Notes under the pieces: model-generated | What the model saw: the letters and a program-made list of their open reading frames with translations, nothing else | The model's database searches: none | Told to the model about the DNA's origin: nothing | NCBI GenBank assembly: GCA_902651635.1 | Contig: CACRSC010000016.1 | Span: 374,703-419,176 of the forward strand | DNA from: Mastigamoeba balamuthi | Lineage: Eukaryota; Evosea; Mastigamoebida; Mastigamoebidae | Length of the DNA stretch: 44,474 nucleotides | Direction: 5' to 3' | Program-made: the position numbers and the translations under genes | Part shown: positions 21,021 to 32,649 of the stretch, piece by piece | How positions within the stretch are numbered: position 1 is the first letter of the stretch | Layout: every line of letters starts with the position of its first letter

Positions 21021-24000
21021 TCAGTGTTTCTTGGCTGCAGGAGTCCTTCTTGGTGCCTTCCTGGTTGTTTGTGCTGGTTTGTTCCTTGCAGTTCTCTCTG
21101 TAACTTGTTGTTAGAAAAAAAAATAAAAGCTGTATGGGTCTTGCGAGCTGGTGCCCTGGAAGTAGAAGAACGAGACCTCTTTGCTTGCTCTTGCAGGTGT
21201 TTCTGAATCAAAAGTTAGAAACATAAATAATAACATAGTACCAGATTCGGGCTTCTCTGACTCACTGGAAACCTGTGAACTTGCACTGTCTTCTTTTGAA
21301 CTGACCTCTTCCTCACTGACCTTGGCCTGTTCTGCCTTGGCCTACTTTTATTAAATGAAAAATAGAACAAATTACTTAATTCCTCTTCCAGTCTGCGCTC
21401 TGCCTCTTCCCTGATTTTCCTCTCCTCTTCTAAACCAGAATCTGTTGTTATTTGAGTGTTGTAGAATGCAAAGCAGCATCTCTTTAATGACCTTTCTGAT
21501 GCAGAAACAGACTCAGAAATCTCAGTGCTCTCTGAAGCTGCTTTCAAGGTCGGGGTCTCCTCAGGAATCTGGGCTATGTGCGGTTGCTGCGTCTCCAAGA
21601 GCTGCTCATCTGCCTTGGGTTGCTTGTCTTCCTCAGGTTGCTTGTCTTTCTTAGACTGCTCGGCTTCCTTGGCTGCTTGTCTCCTTCTGGCTGCTGCTCT
21701 CCCTTGGGCTGCTTGTCTCCCTCAGGCTGCTGGTTCTCCATGGATGGCTGGGGGGGGGCTGTGGGCCCTTTGGTTCCTGGGGTTTCGTGGCAGCTTCTGC
21801 CTGCTGCATCTTCTTTCCAACAGCTAATGAAGGGTGAGGAAAAATAAGATCAAATGCAGGCACGTTTGAGAAGGCGCATTATGGCCTGAGCTCCTTCCCT
21901 CCAATCATCCACATTTCTGTCAGTGCAGCACACAAACGGGGATCTCTGCTGTAGTCCCATTCGCTGAAGAAGACCTGTTAAATGTTAGTACTGAAATCAT
22001 GTATAAATAACACACATTTTTGGCCTCATTGCAGAAGCACATCGAGACAGTGGTCACCCTGTCCCACAGGCAGATTGTGGCCTCGTACAGCTGCCCCTGA
22101 ACTGGCAGCGTTGCTGACCCCTGAGTCCAGTGGGCTGCCCTGTACAGTGCTGGATGGGAAGTGACCTTCCCCAGAAGAGGCTCGAGCTGTGAGAGAAAGA
22201 ACATGTCGATCTCCCTCAACACAGGCTTTGAGGGAGATGGAACCACAGCCTTTTTCTTGGGCTGACCAGCTTCTGCGGAGAGGGAGAGTGGCTCCTGCTC
22301 TATGACCTCCTCAGCATCCTGCATTCCCTCTGGGCTGTCCCCGGGAATCTCAATTGCTGACTCTGCTGTCCCTGGCTTACCCAGGGCATGTCCTCCTGGT
22401 GGTGCTGGTGCTGCATGGGCTCTGGGGACTGGGGTCTTACCGGGCTTGATAGCCTTCTCCTTGTGGTGGCTCTTGTGCTTCTTGCTGGGCCGTTCCTCTG
22501 ACTCTGACTCTGACTCTGCCTCTGCCTCTGGCTCTGACTCTGACTCTTCCTCTGATTGGTGCTTTGCATCCCAAGCAGGGTCGTACGTCTTCTTTTTCTT
22601 TGGGGTCTCAAAATCTGGGTCTTTGTCATGGCTTAGCCTCTTGGACTTTTTGAGATGATGGATCCGATCCAGCTCTGAAGCGCCTCTCGACTGCAGATTG
22701 GCTTCTCACTGCAGCCAGGGTCCCCTATGATGGCATGCAGAGCCCTGATCTGGTCCTCGGGTACCAGTTTGCAAAAATCCTGTGTTTCTGGTTAAATAAC
22801 ATTATTAAGTTGTATTGTACAGAAAGGCCAAGCGTTCTAGCTGTAAGAGGAGCCAGCTGCTGCTCTGTCCTTTCCATACACAGCTTTTTGAGTTCGTGTC
22901 TTGCAGGAATGCTCAATGCATTCCAAGCTGTGGTCATGTCCTTGACAATGTAGACTCTCTTCTTAGCATCCGCTTTCCTCATCAGTTCCTTCTACTCTGC
23001 TTTTTTAGCCAGTCTGCCTGCGACCTCTGCATTGCTTCTTGGGGAAATTTTCGTGTACAAAATGTCAGAAGCTCATGTGAATATTTCAGTTTTTACTTTT
23101 CCTGTTTGAGGTCCATCATCAGAGAGTAGATGGCCATGAGGCTGATAGTGGCAGTTGTTGCATTCACAGATGCACTGTACCAATGGCAGAGTTCGAAGCT
23201 CATGGGCTGGTAGATATTGCAGCAAGGCAGCTGATCTGTGCCCATGACTCGGGCTTTCTCTGATCCTCTAGATCAAAGTACTTGACCTATTTTTGCAAAA
23301 ATAACATTTACAGTATTATAAATATACCGTTTGGACAGAAACATAGCTGAGAATGCGATGCATTCCCTCCAGCACCACAAGGTGGTCTGGAAACACCTGT
23401 ATGAAGTCCAGCATGCTCTCCTTGTGGTATTCATCACTCAACATCCCCATTACATAGCCCTTAATACTCGTCCAGTTGGGGTTCCTGAGGAACGACCATG
23501 CCTTTATCTGTATGATTGACTCAGTATTAAATATTCAAAATCTACTCACCTGCTCCACAGTGATCTCAACTCCTAGGTTCAGCTTGATCTTGTCCTGAAA
23601 AGTCTGAAGGTTCATGTTCTGTGCCCTGAACTGCTCCTCCATGTTCTCTGCAGTGTTGTTGTACTGGGCAAGCATGTTCTTCACGTTGCTGCTCATCTTG
23701 CAAACCTCCAGAATGCAGCTGTTGAACTCTGAGAGGTTACTGTAGTGGTGTCCCTTACTGATGTACTGGTAGATGATCATGACATTTCAAAAGTCTCATG
23801 ATCACGACATTTCTAAAGTAACACTCATACATATGAAGTGAAAAAAACCCAACCTTTCCTCTGTCTACTTCCTCTGTCCTCTGAGAAAGAGTTAAGAAAA
23901 GTAAGAAATATAGAAAAGTATAAGAAAAGCTCTCACCTGTGTCTTTGGAGCTGCTGCTGCCTTGGCTTGTTTAGCAGTATGTGCAGCTGCCTGGGGGGCC

Positions 24001-24235
24001 TGGAGTGCCTGAGGGGCCTGAGGTGCCTGAGGGGCCTGGGGTGCCTGAGGGGCCTGAGGTACCTGGACTGCAGGAGCTGCCTGGTCTCCCTTAGCAGATA
24101 CAGTTGGGGAACCTGATGGGCCTGGATGGCCTGGGGGACCTGAAGGGCCTGGGGAACCTGAACTGCTTGGACAGCAGGGGTTGCTAGAGCTGCTGGGACT
24201 GTCTGTGGTGGTGGTCCGTGGGCTGGTGTAACCAT
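21021..24235 (-). CDS. Accessory gene of transposon A, unknown function
   Basis: A multi-exon gene read leftwards. The first exon (23937-24235 or from 24263) encodes a Pro/Gln/Ala-rich repeat. Exon 23550-23765 gives YISKGHHYSNLSEFNSCILE and MEEQFRAQNMNLQTFQDKIK. Exon about 23330-23507 gives KAWSFLRNPNW and LEGMHRILSYVSVQ. Later exons give CNIYQPMSFELCHWYSASVN, an acidic Glu/Ser stretch near 22520, REIDMFFLSQLEPLLGKVT and GQLYEATICLWDRVT, and finally a basic tail (KAPRRTPAAKKH) ending at 21021. Every block has a counterpart in B. The acidic and lysine-rich tails suggest a nuclear, chromatin-contacting protein. At least one frame break is present near 23240, so the copy may be inactive. Confidence 0.5.
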
Positions 24236-24480
24236 TGCGCCAGATGCTTAAAAAGTATCTCAAATTATCTAGATTTGTACTAATATCATGATATTCAAAA
24301 TATCATGATATTATGGAATATCATCATACTCTAAATTTGCCTCAACCTGTTGCACTAATCTAATTAAAGCCAATTCACCACAATTACTGCTTTTGATAGA
24401 AGTTGGAATGAGTAGAGGAAGGTCTGGAACAGCCACGCTTCAGAGCCAAAAAAGAGCCAGGCAGCAGAGCAGCACGAGCA

Positions 24481-25300
24481 ATGAGAATCTCAGTATCCCC
24501 TGATGGTTCCTTGGCTGCTCTGGCCTGGAGAGACAATGAAGAAGTTCATCTTCTGACAAACATCATTCCTTCTGACAATGTGTGCCTCTGTCTCACTCGT
24601 CCCAAGAAGAGAGGTACCTCTTATGAAAAGCAGTGGAAAGAGGTCTCTGCAATTGCAGAGTGGAACAGGAGTGAATACCATGCTGTTGATGCTGTTAATG
24701 CCAGGTCTGGTTTACTTCACTCCTGGCACTACAGGCAGCTCAAGTGGACTATACCCCACTTCCACCTTATTGTTATGCTGTGTAACCAGAATGCTTATCA
24801 TCTCTATTGCATGCAAAACAAAAGTAAGATCTCTTTGGATGCCTTTACTGATGCTGTTGTTCATGATGCTCTGTTTCAAATTCAACACACTCAATACTAT
24901 AACAAGCCATCACTCAACTCCTGCATTCCCTCAGATGCCCAATTGGGCCATGCATGCCACAGGATCTGTCATGTCTCCTCTTCTCGCAACTGCTCATTTT
25001 GCTGGTTCACAAAACGAAGGAGATCATCAAGCAACAACCTGTGCACCCAGTGCAGGTTGATGCTTCACAGGAAATGTGTGCCACTTCATAATACTACTCA
25101 CTGGTCTGGATCAGCAAGAATTCAACTTCAGCAATCTAAAATCAGAATGTTCAAGAGAAAAAAACAGTTAATTATGCCTGCTGTTCCTGTATCAGCAAAT
25201 ACCATTACACTCAGAAACAAGAAAAGCAGAGGCTTTGGTGGTCGCTCTGTAATAATCTCTTCTTCCTCCAAGCCCGCCTCCTCTCTGTTATCTTTTTCAG
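24481..25300 (+). pseudogene. piggyBac-like transposase C-terminal part, element A
   Basis: The frame begins inside the DDE domain (ISPDGSLAALAWRDNEEVHL), continues through the third-Asp region (IAEWNRSEYHAVDAVNARSG) and KWTIPHFHLIVMLCNQN, and ends with a Cys-rich zinc domain (HRICHVSSSRNCSFCW...LCTQCRLMLHRKC). In the family the third catalytic Asp lies in the segment aligned with YHAVDAVNA. The first two Asp regions, present in B, are missing, so this is an internally deleted copy. The frame runs on without a stop into the protease-like region. Confidence 0.65.
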
Positions 25301-25309
25301 TGGCTTGGC

Positions 25310-25995
25310 CTTCTCTTGCTCATGTTCAGTTGCCTGCCTCATTCAGAAGAGATAACCTGCCCTATAATCACAATAACTGCTGCCATCTAAGCAGTGTTGT
25401 TGTAGGTTTCTATTCAGGCCTCTGCCAGAACCCTGCTGGGCTACAGTTGCTTTCTGCTCCACCTACATGCCAGAGTATGGCTGTGTTGCAGCAGATTCAT
25501 AAAGAGAGGTTCACTTAGTCCTCTTGTGATAAGATCTACTATGGGCCCTCTGGTATAGGCCCATGCCTATGCAGTCACCAGACATTTGGTTCTCTTCCTT
25601 CAGGTCTGTTGTACAGTTTCATTGTGACATTTCAGGCACATGTCCCATTCATGGGCCAGTTGTATCTTCAAGACCATTCTTGTCTGCAAATTCAGATGTG
25701 GCCGATCCCCTTCAGGCTATAAAGGTGTACATGGAGAATGGACATAGCATTCATTGCAACACATCTATTGACATTGATCCATCTGCTGATGTAGCAGATG
25801 CACAGTGTCCCTGCACACTGGACATCAACATAACACACTACAGATTCTCACCTTAGCATTTTTTCCTCTTAAGGTGCACATATTTGGCTTGTGTTCACTC
25901 ATACACTTTTAGCACTCACACTGGTATGTATACTTTATGTATCTCACATCATGATACTGTTTAATGATGTTCTGAATTCAGTCTCAAACATTACA
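25310..25995 (+). pseudogene. USP-like protease region, element A (decayed)
   Basis: Homologous to 32650-33473 of B. It retains the putative Cys box (YNHNNCCHLSSVVVGFYSGL) in frame with the transposase, but has TAG after HKERFT at about 25517, a frame change, a further stop after YRFSP, and a deletion of about 75 bp before the His box. The fused frame shows that transposase and protease-like domain were once one polypeptide, or at least read from one transcript. Confidence 0.5.
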
Positions 25996-26169
25996 CCACA
26001 ATCACAAATCACAGAAAACATAGCAATTCTCACAAAAGTGTGAAATAAACAAAATTATTCGTCTTCTCTCACTTTTGTGCTCTTTGAAAGGTTTTTTTCT
26101 GTCTTTCTTGATTTTTCCAGTTTGATAAAGCTGTTTTTTCTGACTTTTTTCATACTGTGTTTTTTCAAT

Positions 26170-26208
26170 GAAACTGGTAAAATGGTACATTTGGCTGCAA
26201 AGACATAT
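26170..26208 (-). repeat. Terminal inverted repeat, right end of A
   Basis: Inverted copy of the 39-bp end. It is separated from the left end of B by only 23 bp, which read CTATATGCTGGCAGCACATG in part. Confidence 0.85.
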
Positions 26209-26231
26209 ACTATATGCTGGCAGCACATGCT

Positions 26232-26270
26232 ATATGTCTTTGCAGCCAAACATACCATTTTACCAGTTTC
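26232..26270 (+). repeat. Terminal inverted repeat, left end of B
   Basis: Same 39 bp as at 20692, reading ATATGTCTTTGCAGCC inwards. It is followed at 26296-26353 by two GTCGTTTTA-type palindromes. Confidence 0.85.
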
Positions 26271-28679
26271 ATGAAAAACACTAAAAAGCGAAAATGTCGT
26301 TTTAAAACTACATTTTGAAAATAAGCGAAAGTGAAATGTCGTTTTAGAACGACAAGTCATAAAATTGAGAAAAACTAAGTCAAAGTATGGTATAAAATAA
26401 AGCAAAAAATGACTAGAAAAATGTTAAATAAAAAGAGAAGATTTGCAATAAACAAGGGAAAAACAAGTGGTGGATCAGTAACCTTTGTTGGTTGCAGTAA
26501 ATGTAGAGGTGAGAACAGACATCATCCTCTTATGTGAGTGCTCAGCACTTCCTTTTGCGTGTTGAGCATGCTGGTGTTGTTGTTGCAGCTTCTTTTTTCT
26601 TGGCAGGTGAGGCATGGGATCTCTTGGTCTTTGCTGGAGTAGATTTCTTAGCTGAGCTCTGGTTTTCTCTGAGAAAAAATCAGAATATATATATATAAAC
26701 TTACTGGTTTGGGACTCTGAGCCTGCTGACGACTCTGCACTTTCGACTTCTTCACTTTCTTCACTGGAGTCATCCGAATTGTTCGCAGCACCCTGCTCAC
26801 TTGCTCTAACCTGCTTGGCCTGTACATTTGCTTTTAAATACTCATAATAAAGAAAAATAGTACCTCAGCAAGACGTTGTTCTGCCAGCTCTTTTATTTAT
26901 CTCTCCTCTATTTAATGGTATTAAAATGAGAAACAACGAAACAAATCTTTTGTTTTATAAACCATTTTGAGAGGCAGAGGTGGACGTGATCTCTGCTGCT
27001 GCCCTGGCTGCCTCAGCTGCCTCAGCTGCCTCAGCTGCCTCTGCTACCTCTGCTGCCTTGGCTGCCTCTGCTGTGTTTGCTGCTTCTGTGGCCTTGGCTG
27101 CCTCTGCTGCCTGTGCTGCCCTGGCTGCCTCTGCTGCCTTGGCTGCCTGTGTGGTCTTGGCTGTCTTGGTGGCCTCTGCTGCCTGTGCTTGTGCTGCCTT
27201 CACTACCCTTGATCCCTCAGCTTCCTGTGGTGCAACTGCTTCTGCAGACACTTTTCCCTGTGCTGTGGGTATGTGGTGTCCAACAGCTAAACAAAATGAG
27301 AAAAAATTTGAACAAAATTCAAATTACGTTTCAGAAGTCCCCTCAGGGTTATGGCCGCCTCTCCTTCTTGCATCCAGATCTGAGTCAGTGCAGAGCACAC
27401 ACGGGTCTCTCTGGCAAAGTCCAATTCACTGAAGAAGACCTATCAAAATTGTGAGTTGAAAAGCTTTGATGTCAGGCTTACATTTTTTGCCTCATTGGCA
27501 AAGCACATGGTGATTGTGGTATCCCTGTCTCCCAGATGTAGGGTTGCCTCGTACAGCTGCCCTAACACTGGCATCTCTGCTGGTCCCAGGGCCCAGTGCG
27601 CTGCCCTGTACAGAGGGGGTTTGGGCATCACCTTTCCTAGCAGAGATTCCAACTCTGCCAGGAAGATCAGGTTGAACTCCGTCATCTGAGGCTTGGGGAA
27701 AGAGGGTACAACAACCTCCTTGGCCTTGTGCTGCCCTGCTGTTGCTGAGGAAGAGAGAGGTTTCTCTTCATCCATCATAGTGACCTTCTCCTCAAGGGGC
27801 TCTGCACTGGCTGCTGTGCCTGGCTCTCTCCGTGCTGCTTCATCTGGTGCTGGTACTGGCTGTGTCTGTGGAATCCGTGTCTTGCCTGCCGAGATCTGTG
27901 TCTTACTCTCTCCTCAGTGCTTCTTGTGGGGTCTTTTCTTCTTCTTATCACTCAGCATCTTGGGGTTCCAGGCCTCATTCTCTGCTTCTATCAGGAAATC
28001 AAGATCCGAGTCCTTGTCAGCCCTGAGCCTCTTGGTCAGGCCATTCTCCTTCAACCACTTCTCCAGGTTCTCCCTGCTGGTAAGTGGTATGGTGATTATT
28101 GCATGAAGAGCCCTGATCTGATCATGTGCCTTCACATTGCAGAATGCCTAGGCAGCACATTAGAATGAATACAAAGAGTTAAGAATACCGAGAGGGACAG
28201 AGTTCAAGCTGAGAGATAGATCAACTCCTTGGCTGGCAGCTCCATGCACATCTTCTTCAGCTCCTCTCGGGTTTCTACCTTCATGGCACTCCACACGATG
28301 CTCATTTCCTTGATAAGCCTGGCCTGCCTGTTTGTGTCCTTGTTGTGCATCAGCTCATCCCACCCTGCCTTGCTCTGCAGTCTGAACGCTACATCAGCAT
28401 TCGACCTGGGGAGGATTTGCCTGTGGATCATGTTAATTGGAAAAGAGAATAAGAAGTTTACTTTTCTTTTTCTAGGTCTCTCATCAGGGAATAGAGCATT
28501 GTGTGGCCTACTATAGCAGTTGTCCTGTTCACCACTGCACTGTACCACCAGCAGTGCTTAAATGTCATGGGCTGGAACAGATTGCACTAGGGAAGTTTGA
28601 CCTTCTTCCAGTTCTCCAGCATCATCTGATCCTCATACTCCTCGAACATCACTGGCTGTAGAAATGTGACAGTTAAGAG

Positions 28680-28920
28680 GTGTCGCGAAAGTAACAGTTG
28701 AGAGGTGTTGTGAAAGCGAAAGTTTAGAGGGTCACGAAAGCAACAGTTGAGAGGAGTCGTGAAAGTGACAGTTCAGAGGTGTCACGAAAGCAAAAGTTCA
28801 GAGGTGTCATGAAAGTGACAGTTGAGAGGTGTCGCGAAAGCGACAGTTCAGAGGTGTCGTAAAAGCAAAAGTATGGTATCACAATAGTGACAGATATGAG
28901 TTATCACAAAATCGACAGTT
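28680..28920 (-). repeat. Minisatellite GCGACAGTTGAGAGGTGTC
   Basis: About nine tandem units of roughly 25 bp (AAAGCGACAGTTNAGAGGTGTCG), located in an intron-like gap of the accessory gene. Related units recur at 29520-29650, 30360-30560 and 31255-31300. Confidence 0.85.
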
Positions 28921-29519
28921 AAGAGGTGGGCAATATGCAAGAATAGTAACATGAAATGCAACAAAAAGTACCATTTGAGTAGCCACCCAGCTGATAATCC
29001 AATGCATACCCTCCATTACAATGAGGGCAACAGGAAACACCTGGATGAAGTTGATGAAGCTTCCTTTGCGAAACCCCTCAGAGAGCATCATTTTGATGTA
29101 CTTCACGATGCCATTCCAGTTGGGATCACGAAGAAACGACCAGGCCTGGATCTGCATGATTTGTTAGACAGTATGCAATATAATCATTAACCTGTCCAAC
29201 TTCAATTTCGATTCCTGTCGACAGCTTGATTGACTCCTGGAATGTCTGCAGGTTCATCTTCTTGCTGTTGAACTGCTCCTCCACATTCCCTGCTGTGTTC
29301 TTGTACTGTTCACTAGTGATCTTCTTTGAGTGGCTCTGCTTCCTTGACGCATGTCTCAAACTCTGCCCAGTTGCTGTAGTGGAGCCCCTTCTCTACGTAG
29401 TTGTAGAAGGCCTGTGCTATCTTAAGGCAGTGGTCAACGTACATCTGCTGCTTCTCCAGAGCTGCCTCTGCTCTGCCTAGTCCTGTCAAATTTTGTGTTT
29501 AGTGAAAAGATATGGTCAG

Positions 29520-29650
29520 TATCGCAAAAGCGACAGTTGAAAAGTGTCACTAAAGCAACAGTTGAAAAAGTGTCACAATAGCGACAGTTGAAAAGTGTTA
29601 CAATAGTGACAGTTGAAAAGTATCGTGATAGCAACAGGTGAAAAAGTATT
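29520..29650 (-). repeat. Minisatellite GCGACAGTTGAAAAGTGTC
   Basis: Five or six units of about 25 bp, in the same orientation as 28680-28920 but with AAAA in place of GAGG. Confidence 0.85.
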
Positions 29651-30359
29651 GTGAAAGTGACATTTGAAAGAAGGAACTGTGTAACATGTGATGGGAGATC
29701 TGACCTTCTTTCTCCTTTTGCTTTTTCTTCTCCTCTGATTTCTGAGAAATTATCAAGAATGGTGAGAAATGTTCATGAAAGGTTCACAGTGAGTGTGGGG
29801 TGTGGGGTGTGGGGTGTGAGTAAATATGGCATACTGCTGTCCCTGCTATCGCTTGTGCTACTGGACCAGGGGATGACGATGGCAGAGGAGGTGGTTCTGC
29901 AGGTGCTGTGTGGTCCTGCTGGTGCTCTGTGGCCTCTGACTGTAGCACCTTTGCTGGCCTCTCCAGAGGTGGTGCAGCATGTTGTGCAGGTGTCTCCTCC
30001 ACCATGTGTTTTGAAAAAGACTCTAAAATATCAAGATTTGTATATCTTTTTCAATAAAATCTAGAAATCTCATGATATTTCTATCTTCTCATTTTCTTCT
30101 CATAGCATTTCTAATTTAACTGCAGTTCTTCAGTCACACCAAATTGCCTTTCAAATTCCTTAATACAAATCCCAAATGGCCAGGCACTCAGGTAAAACCG
30201 CATACTGTGGCAACTGTGGCAGAAAGCTAGGCAGGAGTGCTCGTAAGAGAACAGCAGAAACTGTTCATACACAGGTAAGCTAAAAATAGTATCCAATACT
30301 GTTTTGATATTAAACAATTGATAGTATTTCATTTTAGATTTTATAAAATAATTTTTCTT

Positions 30360-30560
30360 ATTTTAGTGTCACTTTTGCGACACTTTTTCAACTGTCGCTT
30401 TAGCGACACTTTTCAACTGTTACTTTAGTGATACTTTTTCAACTGTCACTTTCGTGACACTTTTCAACTGTTGCTATCGCGATACTTTTTCACTGTCGCT
30501 ATCACAACACTTTTTCACTGTCGCTATTATGATACTTTTTAACTGTCACTTCCCGACATT
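30360..30560 (+). repeat. Minisatellite, inverted orientation, in transposase intron
   Basis: Units such as TTTCAACTGTCGCTTTAGCG repeat about eight times. This is the reverse complement of the 28680 and 29520 arrays, so the two sides of element B could pair. Confidence 0.85.
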
Positions 30561-31164
30561 GTTCTTCAGTAGCTACTCTGAATCTAACACTTTTTCAGGG
30601 GTGGTCCAACCACAACAACTTTGTTGGAACTGCTGCTTCACATGTTCAGGATGGGATTCAAGGACATCCAATCAACATACCAGCTACTCTCATGACTCCC
30701 CTGCTGTTCTTCATGCTATTCTTCACTCAATCCTTTCTGACTCCTATCTGTGAGTTTACCAATCAACGAGTCCTGGAAAAACTGGCATTGACATTAAATC
30801 CCCCAATGCTCAGTCATCCTGGATGCTAGACTGCTATTGATTGGCAGGAGCTTCTTGGCTTTATAGCTATTGTACTGTATAGCAGGCATTATAATCTATC
30901 TCTGCATAAGCTGTGGAGCAGGAGACAGGGTATTGATTGTATACAAAAATAATCTGCACTTTGCTCCAACCAGATCTGCAAGTAATGACAGGAAGGATTT
31001 TCTTTTGAGACCCCTACTTCTGATGTTCAACACTGCTGCTAAGATGTTCTGGATTCCTGGTCAGTACAACACCATTGATGATACAATATGCAGTCATAAA
31101 AACAGATGTGCTCTTTACTCTTATGGTGGCTGAGGAAAACCACATCCAAATGGAAATATCTTGG

Positions 31165-31527
31165 ATATGTCTTAGCAGCCAAACGTACCATTTTACCAGT
31201 TTCACTGAAAAAACTAAGTACGAAAAAAATGTCGTTTTAAAACGACTTTTTCATGTGTCGCTTTCGCGACAGTTGAAAAAGTGTCGCTTTCGCGACAATG
31301 ACGTCAAATTTGGAATTCGCGAAAACAGGAATCAATTGCTTATCGATTTGCGCATTATTGGAATTCACGAAAATGGGAATTGTTTTCATTTTTATATGTT
31401 CATTATGAGTTATTTACACTGACTTAGTTTTTTCATATTTTTCAAATGTCGTTTTAAAACGACTTTTTCACTTTTTGGTGTTTTTCATGAAACTGGTAAA
31501 ATGGTATGTTTAGCTGCAAAGACATAT
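31165..31527. mobile_element. Element C, 363-bp non-autonomous insertion (MITE-like)
   Basis: It has the same 39-bp inverted ends as A and B (31165-31203 and 31489-31527) and no coding capacity. Just inside each end lies GTCGTTTTAAAACGAC (31231-31246 and 31448-31463). It interrupts the B transposase between GKPHPNGNILD and LVNDNYIW. Treating one ATAT as target duplication, the flanking codons are in the same frame, which supports a 4-bp target duplication, the size expected for piggyBac-type elements. Confidence 0.8.
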
Positions 31528-32649
31528 ACTCGTTAATGACAACTACATCTGGCACATCTCGCTCAGGGGTGTAGATGAAAAACCCCAAGGGCAGGAAATC
31601 TGCAAATCGTTATTCCTTCTCAACACTATCAGGTTCTTCTACACAGAACTCAGTCCTTGTGCCTGATGCTTCCTCCACGTCCTGACTATCTCCTGTGCAT
31701 AGATCAGGGCTACTCCACATGGGAGACTGTCCAATGGCTTCATGCAAATGACTGGGGATTCACAATTTTCATGACAGCCAGGTCTCCTTCCTGGCTCTGG
31801 GCAAATGGGCTGTGCTCTCCCAAGCTCAAGATGGACGAAATGCGATTTTCCATCTCCCCTGATGGTTCCTTGGCTGCTCTGGCCTGGAGAGACAATGGCG
31901 AAGTCCATCTTCTCACAAACCTGATTCCTCCTGATTCTGTTTGTCTCTGTCTCACCAGATCCAAGAAGAAGGGAACCTCTTACGAAAAGCAGTGGAAAGA
32001 GGTCTCTGCCATAGCAGAGTGGAACAGGAGTAAATACCATGCTGTTGATGCTGTTAATGCCAGGTCTGGCTTACTTCACTCCCATCACTACAGGCAGCTC
32101 AAGTGGACTATGCCTAACTTCCACCTTATTGTTATGCTGTATCACCAGAATTCTTATCATCTTTATTGCATGCAAAACAAAAGTGAGGTATCAATGGATG
32201 CCTTCACAGATGCTTTTGTTCATGATGCTCTGTTTCAAATGGTTCAGCACACACACTACTATTACAAGCCATCATTCAGCTCCTGTATTCCCTCAGATGT
32301 CCAGTTGGGCCATGCATGTCACACAATCTGCCATGTCTCCTCTTCCCGTTACTGCTCCTATTGCTGGTTCACAAAGAGAAAGAGGTCTTCAAGCAACTAC
32401 CTGTGCACCAAATGCAGGCTGATGCTTCATAAGAAATGTGTGTTACTTCACAACACCATACACTGGTCAGAAACAGCAAGACTTGCACTGTAAAAATCAA
32501 AAGTCAGATTGTTCAAGAGAAAAACAAAGTTGGTAGTGCCAGCTGTTCCTGTAACAGACACCATCATCACACCCAGAAACACGAAAAGCAGAGGCTTTGG
32601 TGGTCGCTCTGTAATAACATCTTCTTCCACCAAGTCCTCCACCATCCTG

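Larger units (their letters stand above)
20692..26208. mobile_element. Transposon A, piggyBac-like with USP-like gene
   Basis: The element is bounded by inverted 39-bp ends (20692-20730 and 26170-26208) and flanked by ATAT. It carries a minus-strand multi-exon accessory gene and a plus-strand transposase plus protease-like gene. Both are homologous to those of element B but diverged. The transposase lacks its N-terminal two thirds, so this copy could not move by itself. AT-rich composition contrasts with the host exons. Confidence 0.75.
26542..30005 (-). pseudogene. Accessory gene of transposon B, unknown function
   Basis: Homologous exon by exon to the minus gene of A. Pro/Ala-rich start at 29784-30005, then QMYVDHCLKIAQAFYNYVEK, NVEEQFNSKKMNLQTFQESI, QAWSFLRDPNWNGIVKY, CNLFQPMTFKHCWWYSAVVN, REELKKMCMELPAKE, QIRALHAIITIPLTSRENL, FNLIFLAELESLLGKVMPK and GQLYEATLHLGDRDTT. 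An Ala/Lys/Glu repeat at 26960-27250 follows, then an acidic exon (NNSDDSSEESEEVESAE) and a basic tail (KKSTPAKTKRSHASPAKKK) ending at 26542. A TAG replaces a Cys codon before NLFQPM and a frame change occurs near 29340. The last exons resemble histone H1-like tails. Confidence 0.5.
30176..32493 (+). pseudogene. piggyBac-like transposase, element B
   Basis: Exon 1 (30176-30274) starts MARHSGKTAYCGNCGRKLG and ends at a donor (CAG|GTAAGC). After an intron filled with minisatellite, exon 2 begins at 30599 (GWSNHNNFVGT). Family landmarks in order are FMLFFTQSFLTPICEFTNQ, DWQELLGFIAIVLYSRHYN, FWIPGQYNTIDDTICSHKNR (the PGQ..SIDE region), LVNDNYIW (first catalytic Asp region), LLCIDQGYSTWETVQWLH (second), IAEWNRSKYHAVDAVNARSG (third), then a C-terminal Cys/His zinc domain. 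Stops, frame changes and the 363-bp insertion C make it inactive. It carries the DDE landmarks lost in A and would cut and paste DNA in its intact form. Confidence 0.75.
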
